Of a stretch of DNA of 29,833 bases, positions 7,296 to 15,580 are shown in pieces (the stretch's first letter is position 1; each line of letters starts with the position of its first letter). Source of the DNA: a virus; IMG/VR virus record IMGVR_UViG_3300048929_000791, positions 1 through 29,833 of that record. One strand, 5' to 3'. Below the pieces are notes generated by a model. It did no database searches. It was not told the origin of the DNA and worked only from the letters and a program-made list of their open reading frames with translations. The position numbers and the translations under genes are program-made.

Positions 7296-8770
7296 GATTT
7301 TTTTAAATCTTCGTTATAAAGATTATCAACATCTTCTTTCGTTAAACCTAACGCGAATAATGCTTGGTCATCTAGTCCATCGGGCATATTCATGCCAGCT
7401 ACATAATCATAAATTCTGCGCTTTGTTTCAGGATCGTTAGGGATTGTTATGTTATCTCCATCACCTTGTCCAAATAATTTTGTGGCTGAACTTACAACTT
7501 GAGGAATGCTCATGCCTGCATACTTTCCGTTTTGTCCCATCTGCCAACCAAATGTAGCCCAATCTCTCAAGCTTCCATCTTCTTGTGCTTCTCGTTGCAA
7601 CGCTAGTCGTGCTTGATCGTTGCTGAGATTACCCAATTGGACTTGTTGGTTAAGCGCAAATTGCAAACCAAACTGACTAACATCACGATCAAACTGAGCT
7701 TTCCATTGTTGATCTTGGATGAGGTCTCTAGCTTGTTGGTACCCAAATTGTTGTTTAGAGAAGTCTTGGTTAAACTGTTGTCCTTGTCTTGCAAGGTCAA
7801 GTTGTTGTCCTTGTAATGTTCTAATTCCTTGGTTGTTATTTCTAGCAGTAGCAGAGCTTACGTTAGCTCCATAACCGCTTGGATCAATCCCTAATGCTTG
7901 TAACTGTGCTCTAATAGCATCAGCTTGTTTACTTAGTCCTGACCGTTCCTGCGCTGTTATTCCTGGGCTCTCTGCTTGTTGTTTTAAATTAAGTAAATTG
8001 GTAATTGCTTGCCTTGCTTCACCAGGTAAATAATTCCCTGTTAGTTCAGCTTCTTGCATTGGTCTAGTTACATCATATTGATATTGATTAGCAAATAGAT
8101 TAGCAAGATTACTTAATTGATCTTGTTGTGCGCCATAGTTTAATTGTTGTACTTGTAAATCACGATTAGCATTATCGGTATAGCGTTGATATGCTTGATT
8201 CATGAGCGTTGGAACTAAGTTGTTAGCAATGCTGTCCATGGCATTAGTTCCAATCTGATTGGCTACTGATTCGCTCCATGACGATTTGCCTTGTCCTGTT
8301 GCTCTCAACTGTGCATTAGTATTTGATTGCTGAGTAGCAACGTTCTTTCTTGCTTCGGCTAGTTGTGATATATATGCTGGATCATTTTGTGGATCATAAG
8401 TAAATTCTGTCGGCCCCTTAAATTGATATGGTAGTTGCTTAGCAAAATCACCCATACTATTCAGAGTTGAATCTGCTCTACTCGTAGGTGGTGTGTACAC
8501 CGCTTGCTGTGTGGTGTTTTGTGCAGCTTGTACCATTGGAGATACATTTGGTTCTTTGTAACCCAAGTTAACGTTTAAATATTTTTGCTGTGCAGATGTA
8601 TCCATACCTTGATTCTTACGGTTAGCAATCACTTGTAACGTTCTGTTAATTTCGTCTTGCTTGTATCCTTGGTTGTTAGCAATGTTGCTCTGATTCTGCA
8701 CTATCTTATTTCTGGTGTCCTTATTGGCTGTACCATAATTAGTACCGCCATATCCTAAGTTTGTTGCCAT
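7286..8770 (-). CDS. Q/N-rich internal virion (ejection) protein
   Basis: 494 residues from ATG 8770-8768, with GGGGTG about 4 nt upstream. An in-frame extension further upstream would run through the moron terminator, so I reject it. Composition is strikingly rich in Gln, Asn and Ala with little order predicted: GTNYGTANKDTRN at the start, then long stretches such as RDLQVQQLNYGAQQDQLSNL and TLQGQQLDLARQGQQFNQDF. Such sequence is usual in podoviral internal core proteins that must unfold to pass through the portal. I recognise no named domain. It is the first of three consecutive ejection-type genes, and its 3' end carries the putative -1 frameshift signal joining it to the lysozyme-like domain. 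Confidence 0.65.
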   Translation of the reverse strand: MATNLGYGGTNYGTANKDTRNKIVQNQSNIANNQGYKQDEINRTLQVIANRKNQGMDTSAQQKYLNVNLGYKEPNVSPMVQAAQNTTQQAVYTPPTSRADSTLNSMGDFAKQLPYQFKGPTEFTYDPQNDPAYISQLAEARKNVATQQSNTNAQLRATGQGKSSWSESVANQIGTNAMDSIANNLVPTLMNQAYQRYTDNANRDLQVQQLNYGAQQDQLSNLANLFANQYQYDVTRPMQEAELTGNYLPGEARQAITNLLNLKQQAESPGITAQERSGLSKQADAIRAQLQALGIDPSGYGANVSSATARNNNQGIRTLQGQQLDLARQGQQFNQDFSKQQFGYQQARDLIQDQQWKAQFDRDVSQFGLQFALNQQVQLGNLSNDQARLALQREAQEDGSLRDWATFGWQMGQNGKYAGMSIPQVVSSATKLFGQGDGDNITIPNDPETKRRIYDYVAGMNMPDGLDDQALFALGLTKEDVDNLYNEDLKKSKN

Positions 8771-8792
8771 TTTGCACCCCATTTCTGGACAT

Positions 8793-8820
8793 AAAAAAGA
8801 GCCCTCATTGAGGACTCTTT
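8793..8820 (-). terminator. Terminator of the moron cassette
   Basis: Minus strand AAAGAGTCCTC (8820-8810) pairs with GAGGGCTCTTT (8806-8796), 11 bp with one wobble and a 3-nt loop, running into six U residues. The stop codon of the 65-aa membrane protein lies in the loop, so the gene end and the terminator evolved together. Confidence 0.9.
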
Positions 8821-9002
8821 CTCTTTGATTTTTCTTCTTTATGGTCTGCGTATTTCCTACACACCCATGCAATTAAACATAAAACAGCTATTACGCTATA
8901 CATCAGCACAGGAGAAGTTGCAATAAAACCACCAACGGCGATAAGAAGCCACAAAACAGGTATACCTATAACATAAGAAATAACTGTTTTGAGCTTCTTC
9001 AT
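8805..9002 (-). CDS. Small two-TM membrane protein (moron)
   Basis: 65 residues, ATG 9002-9000 overlapping the stop of the stalk-domain gene as ATGA. There are two hydrophobic helices, near 8-30 (ISYVIGIPVLWLLIAVGGFI) and 33-48, then a strongly basic/charged tail (CRKYADHKEEKSKRKSPQ). The positive tail predicts both ends on the cytoplasmic side. No family recognised. It shares a promoter and terminator with the secreted stalk-domain protein, so the two probably form a lysogenic-conversion unit acting at the cell envelope. Confidence 0.7.
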   Translation of the reverse strand: MKKLKTVISYVIGIPVLWLLIAVGGFIATSPVLMYSVIAVLCLIAWVCRKYADHKEEKSKRKSPQ

Positions 9003-9493
9003 TTAAGTTTAGCTTGGAGTTCTTTAAGTTCATTTTGTAATTCAGTAAGTTTCTGTTTTTGCTTATCTAAGTTTTTCATTAAAGCATCTTTGCTAATGCT
9101 CTCAGCAAAAGCTTTATACCCATCTTCCTCTATTGCTTTTATTGTCACTTCAAAATCGCTTATGCTTGACTCTAAATTTAAAATCCTATTTTCGGTATTG
9201 TCTATTTCATTTTTTACTTTTTCTATTTCTTTTTTGATTGGGTTTTCTGTGGTTAAGGCGATTGAGCCATCTTTATCAAAGGATATAGTCGCTCCGATTT
9301 TACTTGAAATGTCCCTGACTGGCAAAAAGCTCTTACCATCAATAATAACCGCCTTGCCAGCTTCTTCACCGTTAACCTTTACTGTAGTTTCACTTGAAAC
9401 TTTTTTTCCAATATATCCAATTCCAGCCGCAAAAGATTGAGTACCTATCATTAGTAAGGCACCAACAATAATGCCCGTTATAAACTTTTTCAC
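8999..9493 (-). CDS. Secreted stalk-domain (copper amine oxidase N-terminal-like) protein (moron)
   Basis: 164 residues from a GTG at 9493-9491, with a GAGGGG ribosome site 7 nt upstream. Residues 1-22 form a signal peptide (KKFITGIIVGALLMIGTQSFA with AxA-type cleavage). Residues about 36-82 (VNGEEAGKAVIIDGKSFLPVRDISSKIGA…) match the short β-stalk domain often annotated as copper amine oxidase N-terminal, which is common on Paenibacillaceae surface proteins. The last 75 residues form a Lys/Glu coiled coil (EIEKVKNEIDNTENRILNLE…). It is not a virion gene: it has its own promoter at 9524-9552 and terminator at 8793-8820. It could alter the host envelope or block superinfection; that is inference. 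Confidence 0.75.
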   Translation of the reverse strand: MKKFITGIIVGALLMIGTQSFAAGIGYIGKKVSSETTVKVNGEEAGKAVIIDGKSFLPVRDISSKIGATISFDKDGSIALTTENPIKKEIEKVKNEIDNTENRILNLESSISDFEVTIKAIEEDGYKAFAESISKDALMKNLDKQKQKLTELQNELKELQAKLK

Positions 9494-9523
9494 ATAAATT
9501 CCCCTCTCCCCGATTTTAATGAC

Positions 9524-9552
9524 ATTATATCAGGAAGATTAAGGAAAGTTAA
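9524..9552 (-). promoter_or_regulatory. Sigma-A-type promoter of the moron
   Basis: Minus strand: TTAACT (9552-9547), a 17-bp spacer and a perfect TATAAT (9529-9524). The -35 box overlaps the stop codon of the upstream tail gene, and the -10 lies about 31 bp before the GTG of the stalk-domain gene. It should allow expression in the lysogen while the late genes are silent. Confidence 0.75.
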
Positions 9553-10175
9553 GATGATATATTTACACCATTTACATAAAACCCTTCTGAACAATCTACG
9601 TTCACTCTTTTAGAAGTCGTTAAATTAATATCAAAATCGTTAGAGCCAATAGTTAAAGCTCCTGTATTTGTGTTGAAATATACATAACCTTCTCCCAATG
9701 GTGTCTCAAATTTTATCACCGGTGAGAACATATCATCAGGAGAATAAATTTGAATATGATTATCTGGTGATCTATACGCCCCCATCATGTTGAATGTATT
9801 AGACATTTCTACTCTAGGATAAGATTGACTAGTGGCAATGTAGGAACCGTATATATTAACTGACTCAATCAATCCAGCTACGATATGACCTAAGTTAGCA
9901 CTAATAGCTGATAGCTCATTAACGCTGATCTTATCGGCCGTAACCGCACCAGCCTGAATCTTTTCAGATGTAATAGATTCTGCTTTGATATTCTTGGCTT
10001 CAATTCCGTTTGCCCTAACATTATCAAAGGCAACGTTACCGTTAAGAATGAATTCTAATTCTTTAGCCATCTTAGCGGTTACGTTAGCTAAGTTCTTTAC
10101 ATAGTTTTGCAATACGTTTATATCATCTGTTTGTGGTGGTGCTGTAATGCGTGGTGCATCAGTCCACATTGTCAT
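9549..10175 (-). CDS. Tail tip/fibre-attachment-like structural protein
   Basis: 208 residues, ATG 10175-10173 with GAGGTGA 6 nt upstream. The N-terminus (NVLQNYVKNLANVTAKMAKE) is helical. The middle contains the repeating …NIKAESITSEKIQAGAVTADKISVNELSA motif (about 61-90) seen in tail-tip and fibre proteins of many Gram-positive phages. The C-terminal ~100 residues are β-rich (VEMSNTFNMMGAY…GEGYVYFNTNTGALTIGSND) and probably trimerise. It sits directly after the hub protein and before the ejection genes, so a tail needle, tip or spike role fits. Which of these is not decided by the sequence. Confidence 0.65.
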   Translation of the reverse strand: MTMWTDAPRITAPPQTDDINVLQNYVKNLANVTAKMAKELEFILNGNVAFDNVRANGIEAKNIKAESITSEKIQAGAVTADKISVNELSAISANLGHIVAGLIESVNIYGSYIATSQSYPRVEMSNTFNMMGAYRSPDNHIQIYSPDDMFSPVIKFETPLGEGYVYFNTNTGALTIGSNDFDINLTTSKRVNVDCSEGFYVNGVNISS

Positions 10176-10189
10176 ACTTAATCACCTCA

Positions 10190-11587
10190 TTAATAAAGTG
10201 GTAACTGTCTTGTTTGTCTTGTGAATTCATGTAGTTTGATTTGTCCTGTTCCTGACAATTTGATTCTAACCCAATTTTCAAGAGTGAATTGGGTTACAGG
10301 AATAATAATGCGTTGTGCGCTCAGTCCAGTAGATGTAATGCTATCTATTAACGTCCAATCTTCTCCACTTACTTTGTTTGACATGTGGATGTTTATGGTT
10401 CCGCTAAACTCAGCAACCAGAAACATTTTGTACCATCTGCTCATTTGAGCGGCAGAATTGTTGTTAAACGGCTTGAATGTCACGCTCCAAGGAATAGCAT
10501 TGGTTCCATCCTGTGAACCTCCTAATCGAAGCACACGACCATTAGAATCACCGATGTACAAGTCACTACCAATGCGTATAAACTCTACTGCATTAATCCC
10601 TGACCAGCGTGTCCAAGCCTGCACAGATGGACGAGTATCATAAACAAGAAGTTTATCATTTGGAATGTTGAAATAAAGATTAGTGCCATCATTGCCAGCA
10701 CAAGCCTGTGGCGTTACACCAGTTACCAGTGATCCGACAATCTCGGAAAATGATTTGTCTGGTGATACCCCACCAGCATATTCATATACACCCGACAAAT
10801 GTATGAATCTCATTAATCCTTCTAGTGTTGTAATTGCTTTGTTACTAGACACGCCAGAAGCTTCCGTAATCAATTTAACGTTAAAGTCGGCAGGTATACC
10901 GCCGTATAACTCATGAAGGCTTGTAGGCATCCCTATAGTTAGTTTGGATAGGCTTCCAGATAACATTGATATATCTTCACCATGTGTGGACTCAATTGTC
11001 TTGCGGTAACTGTCTTCTTGATCTACCTGGAATCTATTCCACTCATTGGGTTGATCTAAAGCAGATGCCCACAACTCACGCCCTACAGCACACCACAAGC
11101 GATTTTGATAAGTGGTAATGTATTTACCCTGACTTGGAGCACCGCTTAGATCTTGCACCGTAGAACCGTTATAACGCTTCATTGGATTAACACCGTTGCT
11201 GCCAATTAGATTTATCTGATCAAGGTTACCCTCAAAGTTAGTGAATGACCATTCTGCCGTTGTGCTTAATCCGCTTGCTAGTGTAGTCCATGCTGATCCA
11301 TTCCACCGCCGCCATGTGCCATCATTAAACACTACATGTAATTCTTTGTTTTGCCATGCTCCCATGCCTAAAACCCTAGTTCCGAATGTCCCTAGCACAC
11401 TGTAACCCTTACGAGTGGATAAGGCTGGAAAGTTTTCCGTTGACATGTTTTGCATGTCTGTAAAGTAGCTATCATTTATAGTTAACGGATCGAATGTATT
11501 AAGCCCCCTGAACTCACGTATGGAGATAGGGGGCATTAATCCAGATACTTGATTATATTGTGGCATCTGATATTGTACATTTCTCAT
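10190..11587 (-). CDS. Tail hub / packaged-DNA stabilisation-like protein
   Basis: 465 residues. I take ATG 11587-11585, which overlaps the preceding stop as ATGA, over an earlier in-frame ATG at 11629 that lacks a ribosome site. The protein is β-rich with many repeated short strands containing W/N (LHVVFNDGTWRRWNGSAW, LYFNIPNDKLLVYDTRPS, LYIGDSNGRVLRLGGSQDG), as expected for a β-propeller-like hub. Position and size match P22 gp10-type proteins that close the portal channel in podoviruses: two adaptor-like genes precede it, and the tip and ejection genes follow. Assigning gp10 equivalence is inference by context and fold type, not by a diagnostic motif. Confidence 0.6.
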   Translation of the reverse strand: MRNVQYQMPQYNQVSGLMPPISIREFRGLNTFDPLTINDSYFTDMQNMSTENFPALSTRKGYSVLGTFGTRVLGMGAWQNKELHVVFNDGTWRRWNGSAWTTLASGLSTTAEWSFTNFEGNLDQINLIGSNGVNPMKRYNGSTVQDLSGAPSQGKYITTYQNRLWCAVGRELWASALDQPNEWNRFQVDQEDSYRKTIESTHGEDISMLSGSLSKLTIGMPTSLHELYGGIPADFNVKLITEASGVSSNKAITTLEGLMRFIHLSGVYEYAGGVSPDKSFSEIVGSLVTGVTPQACAGNDGTNLYFNIPNDKLLVYDTRPSVQAWTRWSGINAVEFIRIGSDLYIGDSNGRVLRLGGSQDGTNAIPWSVTFKPFNNNSAAQMSRWYKMFLVAEFSGTINIHMSNKVSGEDWTLIDSITSTGLSAQRIIIPVTQFTLENWVRIKLSGTGQIKLHEFTRQTRQLPLY

Positions 11588-12141
11588 GACTGTACACCAA
11601 CTTGATAGTTTTGTGATGCTACATTCCATGCTGCTTTATATTGTGCTTCATAGTTTGCTGCCTTAATCGCATCATCTTGTGTATGCGCTAGATAAGCTGC
11701 TAGAGCAGGTACGAATGTCCAGTGATATTCAGGCGGTGCATCTGGTTGAACATCTAATGAGCTTTGTACAAATGTGGTTGTTGCTATACGCCTGTGTCTG
11801 ATAACACCCTTTAAGTTAGAATATGGGGCAGGATAAACAGACAGCGTATGTGACACATCATTAAACGTATACATATTTTGTGTTGGGTTAACGTCGTCAT
11901 GGTCCAGACTACGATGCTGTGACATACCAATCATGCACCTATCTATATTTTTAGATCGCACATCACTGTCTAATACATAGTCACTTTGTGCTGCAACGCA
12001 GTCAAACATAACTATTTTTGGTATCTTTACCACGTTAAAAAAATCATGGTTGAGTGCATTCAGTTGAGTGATCTTATCAGCTAAAGGAACTCGGTTGGGA
12101 ACAAGAATATCCGCTTCGGAAATGATTTCAGATAGAAGCAT
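11584..12141 (-). CDS. Head-tail adaptor-like protein 2
   Basis: 185 residues, ATG 12141-12139 with AGGAGG 5 nt before it. It opens MLLSEIISEADILVPN and later has VIRHRRIATT and an alanine-rich helical end (FVPALAAYLAHTQDDAIKAANYEAQYKAAW). The plan (helical start, β-centre, C-terminal helix with Tyr/Ala) resembles podoviral connector proteins (tail tubular protein A / gp4 type). It looks like a diverged paralogue of the product at 14490-15056, which opens MLLKDVVEEISEKSPN. It is translationally coupled to the hub gene. Confidence in adaptor function is moderate. Confidence 0.55.
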   Translation of the reverse strand: MLLSEIISEADILVPNRVPLADKITQLNALNHDFFNVVKIPKIVMFDCVAAQSDYVLDSDVRSKNIDRCMIGMSQHRSLDHDDVNPTQNMYTFNDVSHTLSVYPAPYSNLKGVIRHRRIATTTFVQSSLDVQPDAPPEYHWTFVPALAAYLAHTQDDAIKAANYEAQYKAAWNVASQNYQVGVQS

Positions 12142-12191
12142 GGCTACCTCCTTTTAAAACTAAGAAAAAAATAATTATATATTTAATGTGG

Positions 12192-12515
12192 TTATACTGT
12201 ATTAGCTTTCAAAGTAGCCACTTCGTTTTTCAACATATCCACCGTTTCCTCTAGTGCGGTTAATGATGTCTTTATGTCCTTATTTTCAGTTTCTGTTGTA
12301 ATCAATCTTTGCTCAACTTCTTCCGTAGTCACAACTTTTGGACGTAATTCAGGGTATTCGATAACTTTCCCGCCTTCCAATTTAAATGATCCGTTAATGA
12401 TTCCAAGAGGTAGTGGTATTTCCATTTCAACCGGAATATACCCTGCATGTTCGTATTCGATAATGTCTCTAATAACATCATTTAAATCTTTTTGCACATA
12501 CATAATTTTTTTCAC
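12192..12515 (-). CDS. Small structural protein with C-terminal coiled coil
   Basis: 107 residues if the GTG at 12515-12513 is used; it has GGGAGGG 6 nt upstream. An ATG 15 nt earlier sits inside that ribosome site, so I reject it. Residues 10-60 contain KDLNDVIRDIIEYEHAGYIPVEMEIPLP. The last ~45 residues form heptads (EEVEQRLITTETENKDIKTSLTALE…), suggesting an oligomer. It follows the fibre gene by 2 bp, so a fibre accessory or chaperone role is plausible. No family recognised. Confidence 0.6.
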   Translation of the reverse strand: MKKIMYVQKDLNDVIRDIIEYEHAGYIPVEMEIPLPLGIINGSFKLEGGKVIEYPELRPKVVTTEEVEQRLITTETENKDIKTSLTALEETVDMLKNEVATLKANTV

Positions 12516-12517
12516 GT

Positions 12518-14488
12518 TTAACCCTCCCATATAATAGCGATTTCTTTTGTTTCTCCTGCCACCCCATCTTCTTTGGCATATCCTAATTTATCAGACTCAA
12601 TCATTTCTTCATAAGTATTATCAATCTTAACAGCCTGTGAACTAATCTTATAAATATAAAGAAAAGGAATTGCTCCTGCTGTTACAGCCATATAGTCAGT
12701 AGAAATACTAGCTTGAAAGATCCTATTTTCTAATGGGGTTACAGACTTACGAGGAACAGTCGTTCCATTTTTAAATTTGTAAGGAATAAGACCTCCGTCA
12801 TAAGCACCAACTGTTAACCAAGTTCCAGTAGTATCAAATGAAACCCCCTGTCCCCATGTCCCTCCAAACGCAAAAATCTGTTCAAGTAATTCATCTTTAA
12901 TTTGATAAACAAATCGAACACTAGGAGTATTATTAGCTCCGCAAATGAAGAATTTCCCATCTGGACTGAACCTACACATTCTAGGATACGGACTAAAATC
13001 AGGAGAAAGACTAATGCTTATACGGTTATAGGTATCTCCTGTACGCTTATAAACATACATATACGGTGTAGAAATTGATCCAAGAAATAGATAACTCCCA
13101 TCTGGGCTAAGTGCTACACTTTGAGTTGTTACTGTTGGCATCCCTCCATTGATTGTAAGTTGTGTAAAGGTATCTCCCGTTCGCTTATAAACATAACCAT
13201 AGGTTGGTGCATAACCACTAGTTGTGGCTAAATAAACTCCATCTGATGATATTCCCATGTCATACATAGTCTGTGCAACATCATTTAATTGAATATTGGG
13301 CTGATTTAACTTAGTAAAGGTATCCCCACTACGTTTATAAATATTTACGTGTGGAGTGGAGCTTGATGAATGAGTGAACATATACAATCCATCCGAACTA
13401 AATGATACGACCTGACACTGTCCCTGTGGCAACACACTAGGATTGGGTAATTTAGTCCAACTATCTCCATTGCGTTTATAAATATACAAAAATGGCGAAG
13501 CATTATTTGACACAGCCAGATAACTTCCATCTGGCGTAAGACCAACACCAACGGTTGTAGAATCAGGCATAACTAGCGGATCAGCTAACTTAGTATATAT
13601 TGTTCTAATCCCTACAGGATCACCCTTAGTTACGCTGGTAGCTAGTAGTATTTGTTCTAAGGTTTCACCTGTAATTTCTCCACCTGTTTCAATGGCTTCA
13701 ATATTTGTAGCCATCTGACCAAATGTATCCGTAGCCGATGTTGGCACGCCCTTGTCGGTAATCGCATCGGCTATTAATGTCTTACCGTTACCGACTGATT
13801 GAAAAACCTCATTGATAGCTACAACTAAATTAGATTTAGTGGAAGTTTCTAATTCGTCTATATTTCCAATCATTGTTTCAACTGAAGACTTTGCTAAGTC
13901 TACCTTTTCTTGTGCGCCTGTAGGTGTTTCTGCTCCAATTTCACTAGGAGTAAGATTATCAAAGTCCTCTCTTAGTTGAACTAGGTCAGGAATAGGGTCT
14001 GATCCATCAATGATGTTATGAGATCCTCCGTGTGGTCCCGGCAAAGCTTCTCCTGTGGCTGAAAATGTTACTGCATTAGTAACTTCATTTGTAGTAATTG
14101 CAATACCTGTGCCACCAACTAAATTCAAGTAGTCTTGTTTTAGTTTTGCATTAACATCATTTCTCCCAGGTGATTTAATAACAGCAAAAGCATTTTGATT
14201 TACTTCCGCTCCATCTTGAATATTTGTTAATTTGGTGTGTTCTGCTGATGTTAAGTGCTTTACAGTATCCTCAATATGATTATTCCAACGATCCTTGTCG
14301 TTCTGTGTTACATGGATAACGGTGTTTTCGATGTGATCATTGAAGTTTTGGTTTTGTTCATCTGTGTACTCTTTGGCATCATCTAAAGCTTTGTCAGCCT
14401 TTTCCTGCGCTCCTGCTGGTGTCTCCCATTGTGATTCAGATTGTTTTGCTATGTCCTCGCTTGTATCTCTCCATGGATATCTGCTCAT
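12518..14488 (-). CDS. Tail fibre / receptor-binding protein with seven-bladed propeller
   Basis: 656 residues. I take ATG 14488-14486, 1 bp after the upstream stop, with AGGTGG inside the last codons of that gene; an earlier ATG at 14527 lies within it. The N-terminal ~150 residues are helical with phage-fibre repeats (DHIENTVIHVTQNDKDRWN, HLTSAEHTKLTNIQDGAEVN). From about 310 to 625 there are seven repeats of about 45 residues. Each has [FLI]S.DG.YL…S, then an aromatic strand such as YVYKRTGDTF, which is the signature of a seven-bladed β-propeller. The propeller is presumably the receptor-binding head. It lies between two adaptor-like genes rather than at the end of the tail module. Confidence 0.75.
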   Translation of the reverse strand: MSRYPWRDTSEDIAKQSESQWETPAGAQEKADKALDDAKEYTDEQNQNFNDHIENTVIHVTQNDKDRWNNHIEDTVKHLTSAEHTKLTNIQDGAEVNQNAFAVIKSPGRNDVNAKLKQDYLNLVGGTGIAITTNEVTNAVTFSATGEALPGPHGGSHNIIDGSDPIPDLVQLREDFDNLTPSEIGAETPTGAQEKVDLAKSSVETMIGNIDELETSTKSNLVVAINEVFQSVGNGKTLIADAITDKGVPTSATDTFGQMATNIEAIETGGEITGETLEQILLATSVTKGDPVGIRTIYTKLADPLVMPDSTTVGVGLTPDGSYLAVSNNASPFLYIYKRNGDSWTKLPNPSVLPQGQCQVVSFSSDGLYMFTHSSSSTPHVNIYKRSGDTFTKLNQPNIQLNDVAQTMYDMGISSDGVYLATTSGYAPTYGYVYKRTGDTFTQLTINGGMPTVTTQSVALSPDGSYLFLGSISTPYMYVYKRTGDTYNRISISLSPDFSPYPRMCRFSPDGKFFICGANNTPSVRFVYQIKDELLEQIFAFGGTWGQGVSFDTTGTWLTVGAYDGGLIPYKFKNGTTVPRKSVTPLENRIFQASISTDYMAVTAGAIPFLYIYKISSQAVKIDNTYEEMIESDKLGYAKEDGVAGETKEIAIIWEG

Positions 14489-14489
14489 G

Positions 14490-15056
14490 TTACCACCTCT
14501 CATCCACGCTATACTTTTCAAATCCATTGGATGCCGTTTTATATTCCATCAATAATGTTTGATATGTTTCTTCGTATCCCTGTGCAATCTCTCTTAACAC
14601 GCCGTATACCAGCAACATGTCATAGTCTGGATCAAAGCCAGTAGGAGATTCAAAGTCATTAATAGTTAACTCAGCCAATACAGGTGTATGAAATATCTTA
14701 ATGCCCATAGTCACATCTTTGTCGGGCGTTGGTACAAAACCAATTTTTCCAGCCTGAAAGTAGTAATAAGGTTTAATTGAATCGTTGTGATATTGGCGAT
14801 AAACCAACCTCTTATACCGATCGTTAATTAGCACGGTCACATCAGTTACACTACTAGGAGGACAAGGCAAAATGTACTGAGCTTGATCTTTTTTTAAGTC
14901 AATACCGGTACATACCGCTTCTACCTGCTGTTGTGCTGAACCATATAAACGAATCAATCTATCACGTACTTGTGTAACCTTACGGACTATTGAAGCAGGA
15001 GAAAGGAAGTTAGGTGACTTCTCGGAAATTTCCTCTACTACGTCTTTCAATAACAT
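14490..15056 (-). CDS. Head-tail adaptor-like protein 1
   Basis: 188 residues, ATG 15056-15054 with AGGAG 7 nt upstream. It opens MLLKDVVEEISEKSPNFLSP and includes RDRLIRLYGSAQQQVEAV, a β-region (QAQYILPCPPSSVTDVTVLI) and a C-terminal helix (LREIAQGYEETYQTLLMEY). This α/β/α organisation and the position directly behind capsid genes fit a podoviral connector (gp4/TtpA/gp11 type). Compare the probable paralogue at 11584-12141. The assignment is by architecture and context. Confidence 0.55.
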   Translation of the reverse strand: MLLKDVVEEISEKSPNFLSPASIVRKVTQVRDRLIRLYGSAQQQVEAVCTGIDLKKDQAQYILPCPPSSVTDVTVLINDRYKRLVYRQYHNDSIKPYYYFQAGKIGFVPTPDKDVTMGIKIFHTPVLAELTINDFESPTGFDPDYDMLLVYGVLREIAQGYEETYQTLLMEYKTASNGFEKYSVDERW

Positions 15057-15066
15057 TTGACCACTC

Positions 15067-15477
15067 CTATAGCATAATGCCAGCGGTCTTCAACTTAGCT
15101 AACAAGGCATTGAAATCAGCTAATAGTCCTGCCACATCGGTTGCTGTGCTATTTGCTTGTGTCGCCGCTTTAGTCGCCGTTAACTTTGCGTCTAGCGCCG
15201 TTTGTAATCCTGTGATTGCCGCTACTGCGTGAGTGTGGTTACCTGCCGCCGCTGTAGATGCAGTAGAGCCAATTGTTGGTGCAAAGGTAGTTGGCTTTCC
15301 TGTGATAGCATCCCATGTTACCGTTGCGCTTCCACCGCCCATATCAATGGGATTGCCATCAGCATCAATGAACACCACATATGTTGGTTCACGTTTTTCT
15401 GGTATTGGATTTGCGTCCGCTGCTGTTATCGGAAGTAGATATGTCGGACTTCGTTTCTCGTTTAGTTGGTATCTCAT
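15067..15477 (-). CDS. Head-fibre-like decoration protein
   Basis: 136 residues, ATG 15477-15475. The N-terminus holds an internal duplication (EKRSPTYLLPITAADANPI / EKREPTYVVFIDADGNPI). It is followed by VTWDAITGKPTTFAPTIG and GNHTHAVAAITGLQTALDAK, which are fibre-shaft-type repeats, and an alanine-rich helical end. The ITGKP..F.P.IG pattern immediately after a major capsid gene is typical of 'head fiber protein' entries in Gram-positive podoviruses and some siphoviruses. It probably decorates the capsid surface. The AGGAG ribosome site lies inside the overlapping 59-aa gene. Confidence 0.65.
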   Translation of the reverse strand: MRYQLNEKRSPTYLLPITAADANPIPEKREPTYVVFIDADGNPIDMGGGSATVTWDAITGKPTTFAPTIGSTASTAAAGNHTHAVAAITGLQTALDAKLTATKAATQANSTATDVAGLLADFNALLAKLKTAGIML

Positions 15478-15568
15478 TCAAACTCTCTCCTATCTTTTCT
15501 AGTAGTTTGTTTTGCTTATCTAACAGCGCATATATGCCGTTTAAGGCATCCAATTCATCACGAAACAT
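15389..15568 (-). CDS. Small coiled-coil protein overlapping the head-fibre gene
   Basis: 59 residues from ATG 15568-15566, with an excellent GGAGGT 6 nt upstream. It overlaps the next gene by 89 nt in another frame. Residues 1-30 (FRDELDALNGIYALLDKQNK…) make an amphipathic helix. The overlapped part is hydrophilic and low complexity (…DISTSDNSSGRKSNTRKT). It sits directly after the capsid-gene terminator. Its product may be short-lived, or its translation may serve mainly to open the next ribosome site. Family unknown. Confidence 0.55.
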   Translation of the reverse strand: MFRDELDALNGIYALLDKQNKLLEKIGESLNEIPTKRETKSDISTSDNSSGRKSNTRKT

Positions 15569-15580
15569 GTTTGTACCTCC

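Noticed and set aside
8771-8872. N-terminal extension of the 494-aa ejection protein to 528 residues
   Set aside because: The extension would lie across the moron terminator and the end of another gene; the internal ATG at 8770 has a ribosome site and a phage-like start.
11588-11629. Upstream ATG for the hub-like protein
   Set aside because: It lies inside the preceding gene without a ribosome site; the ATGA overlap at 11587 is the typical junction in this operon.
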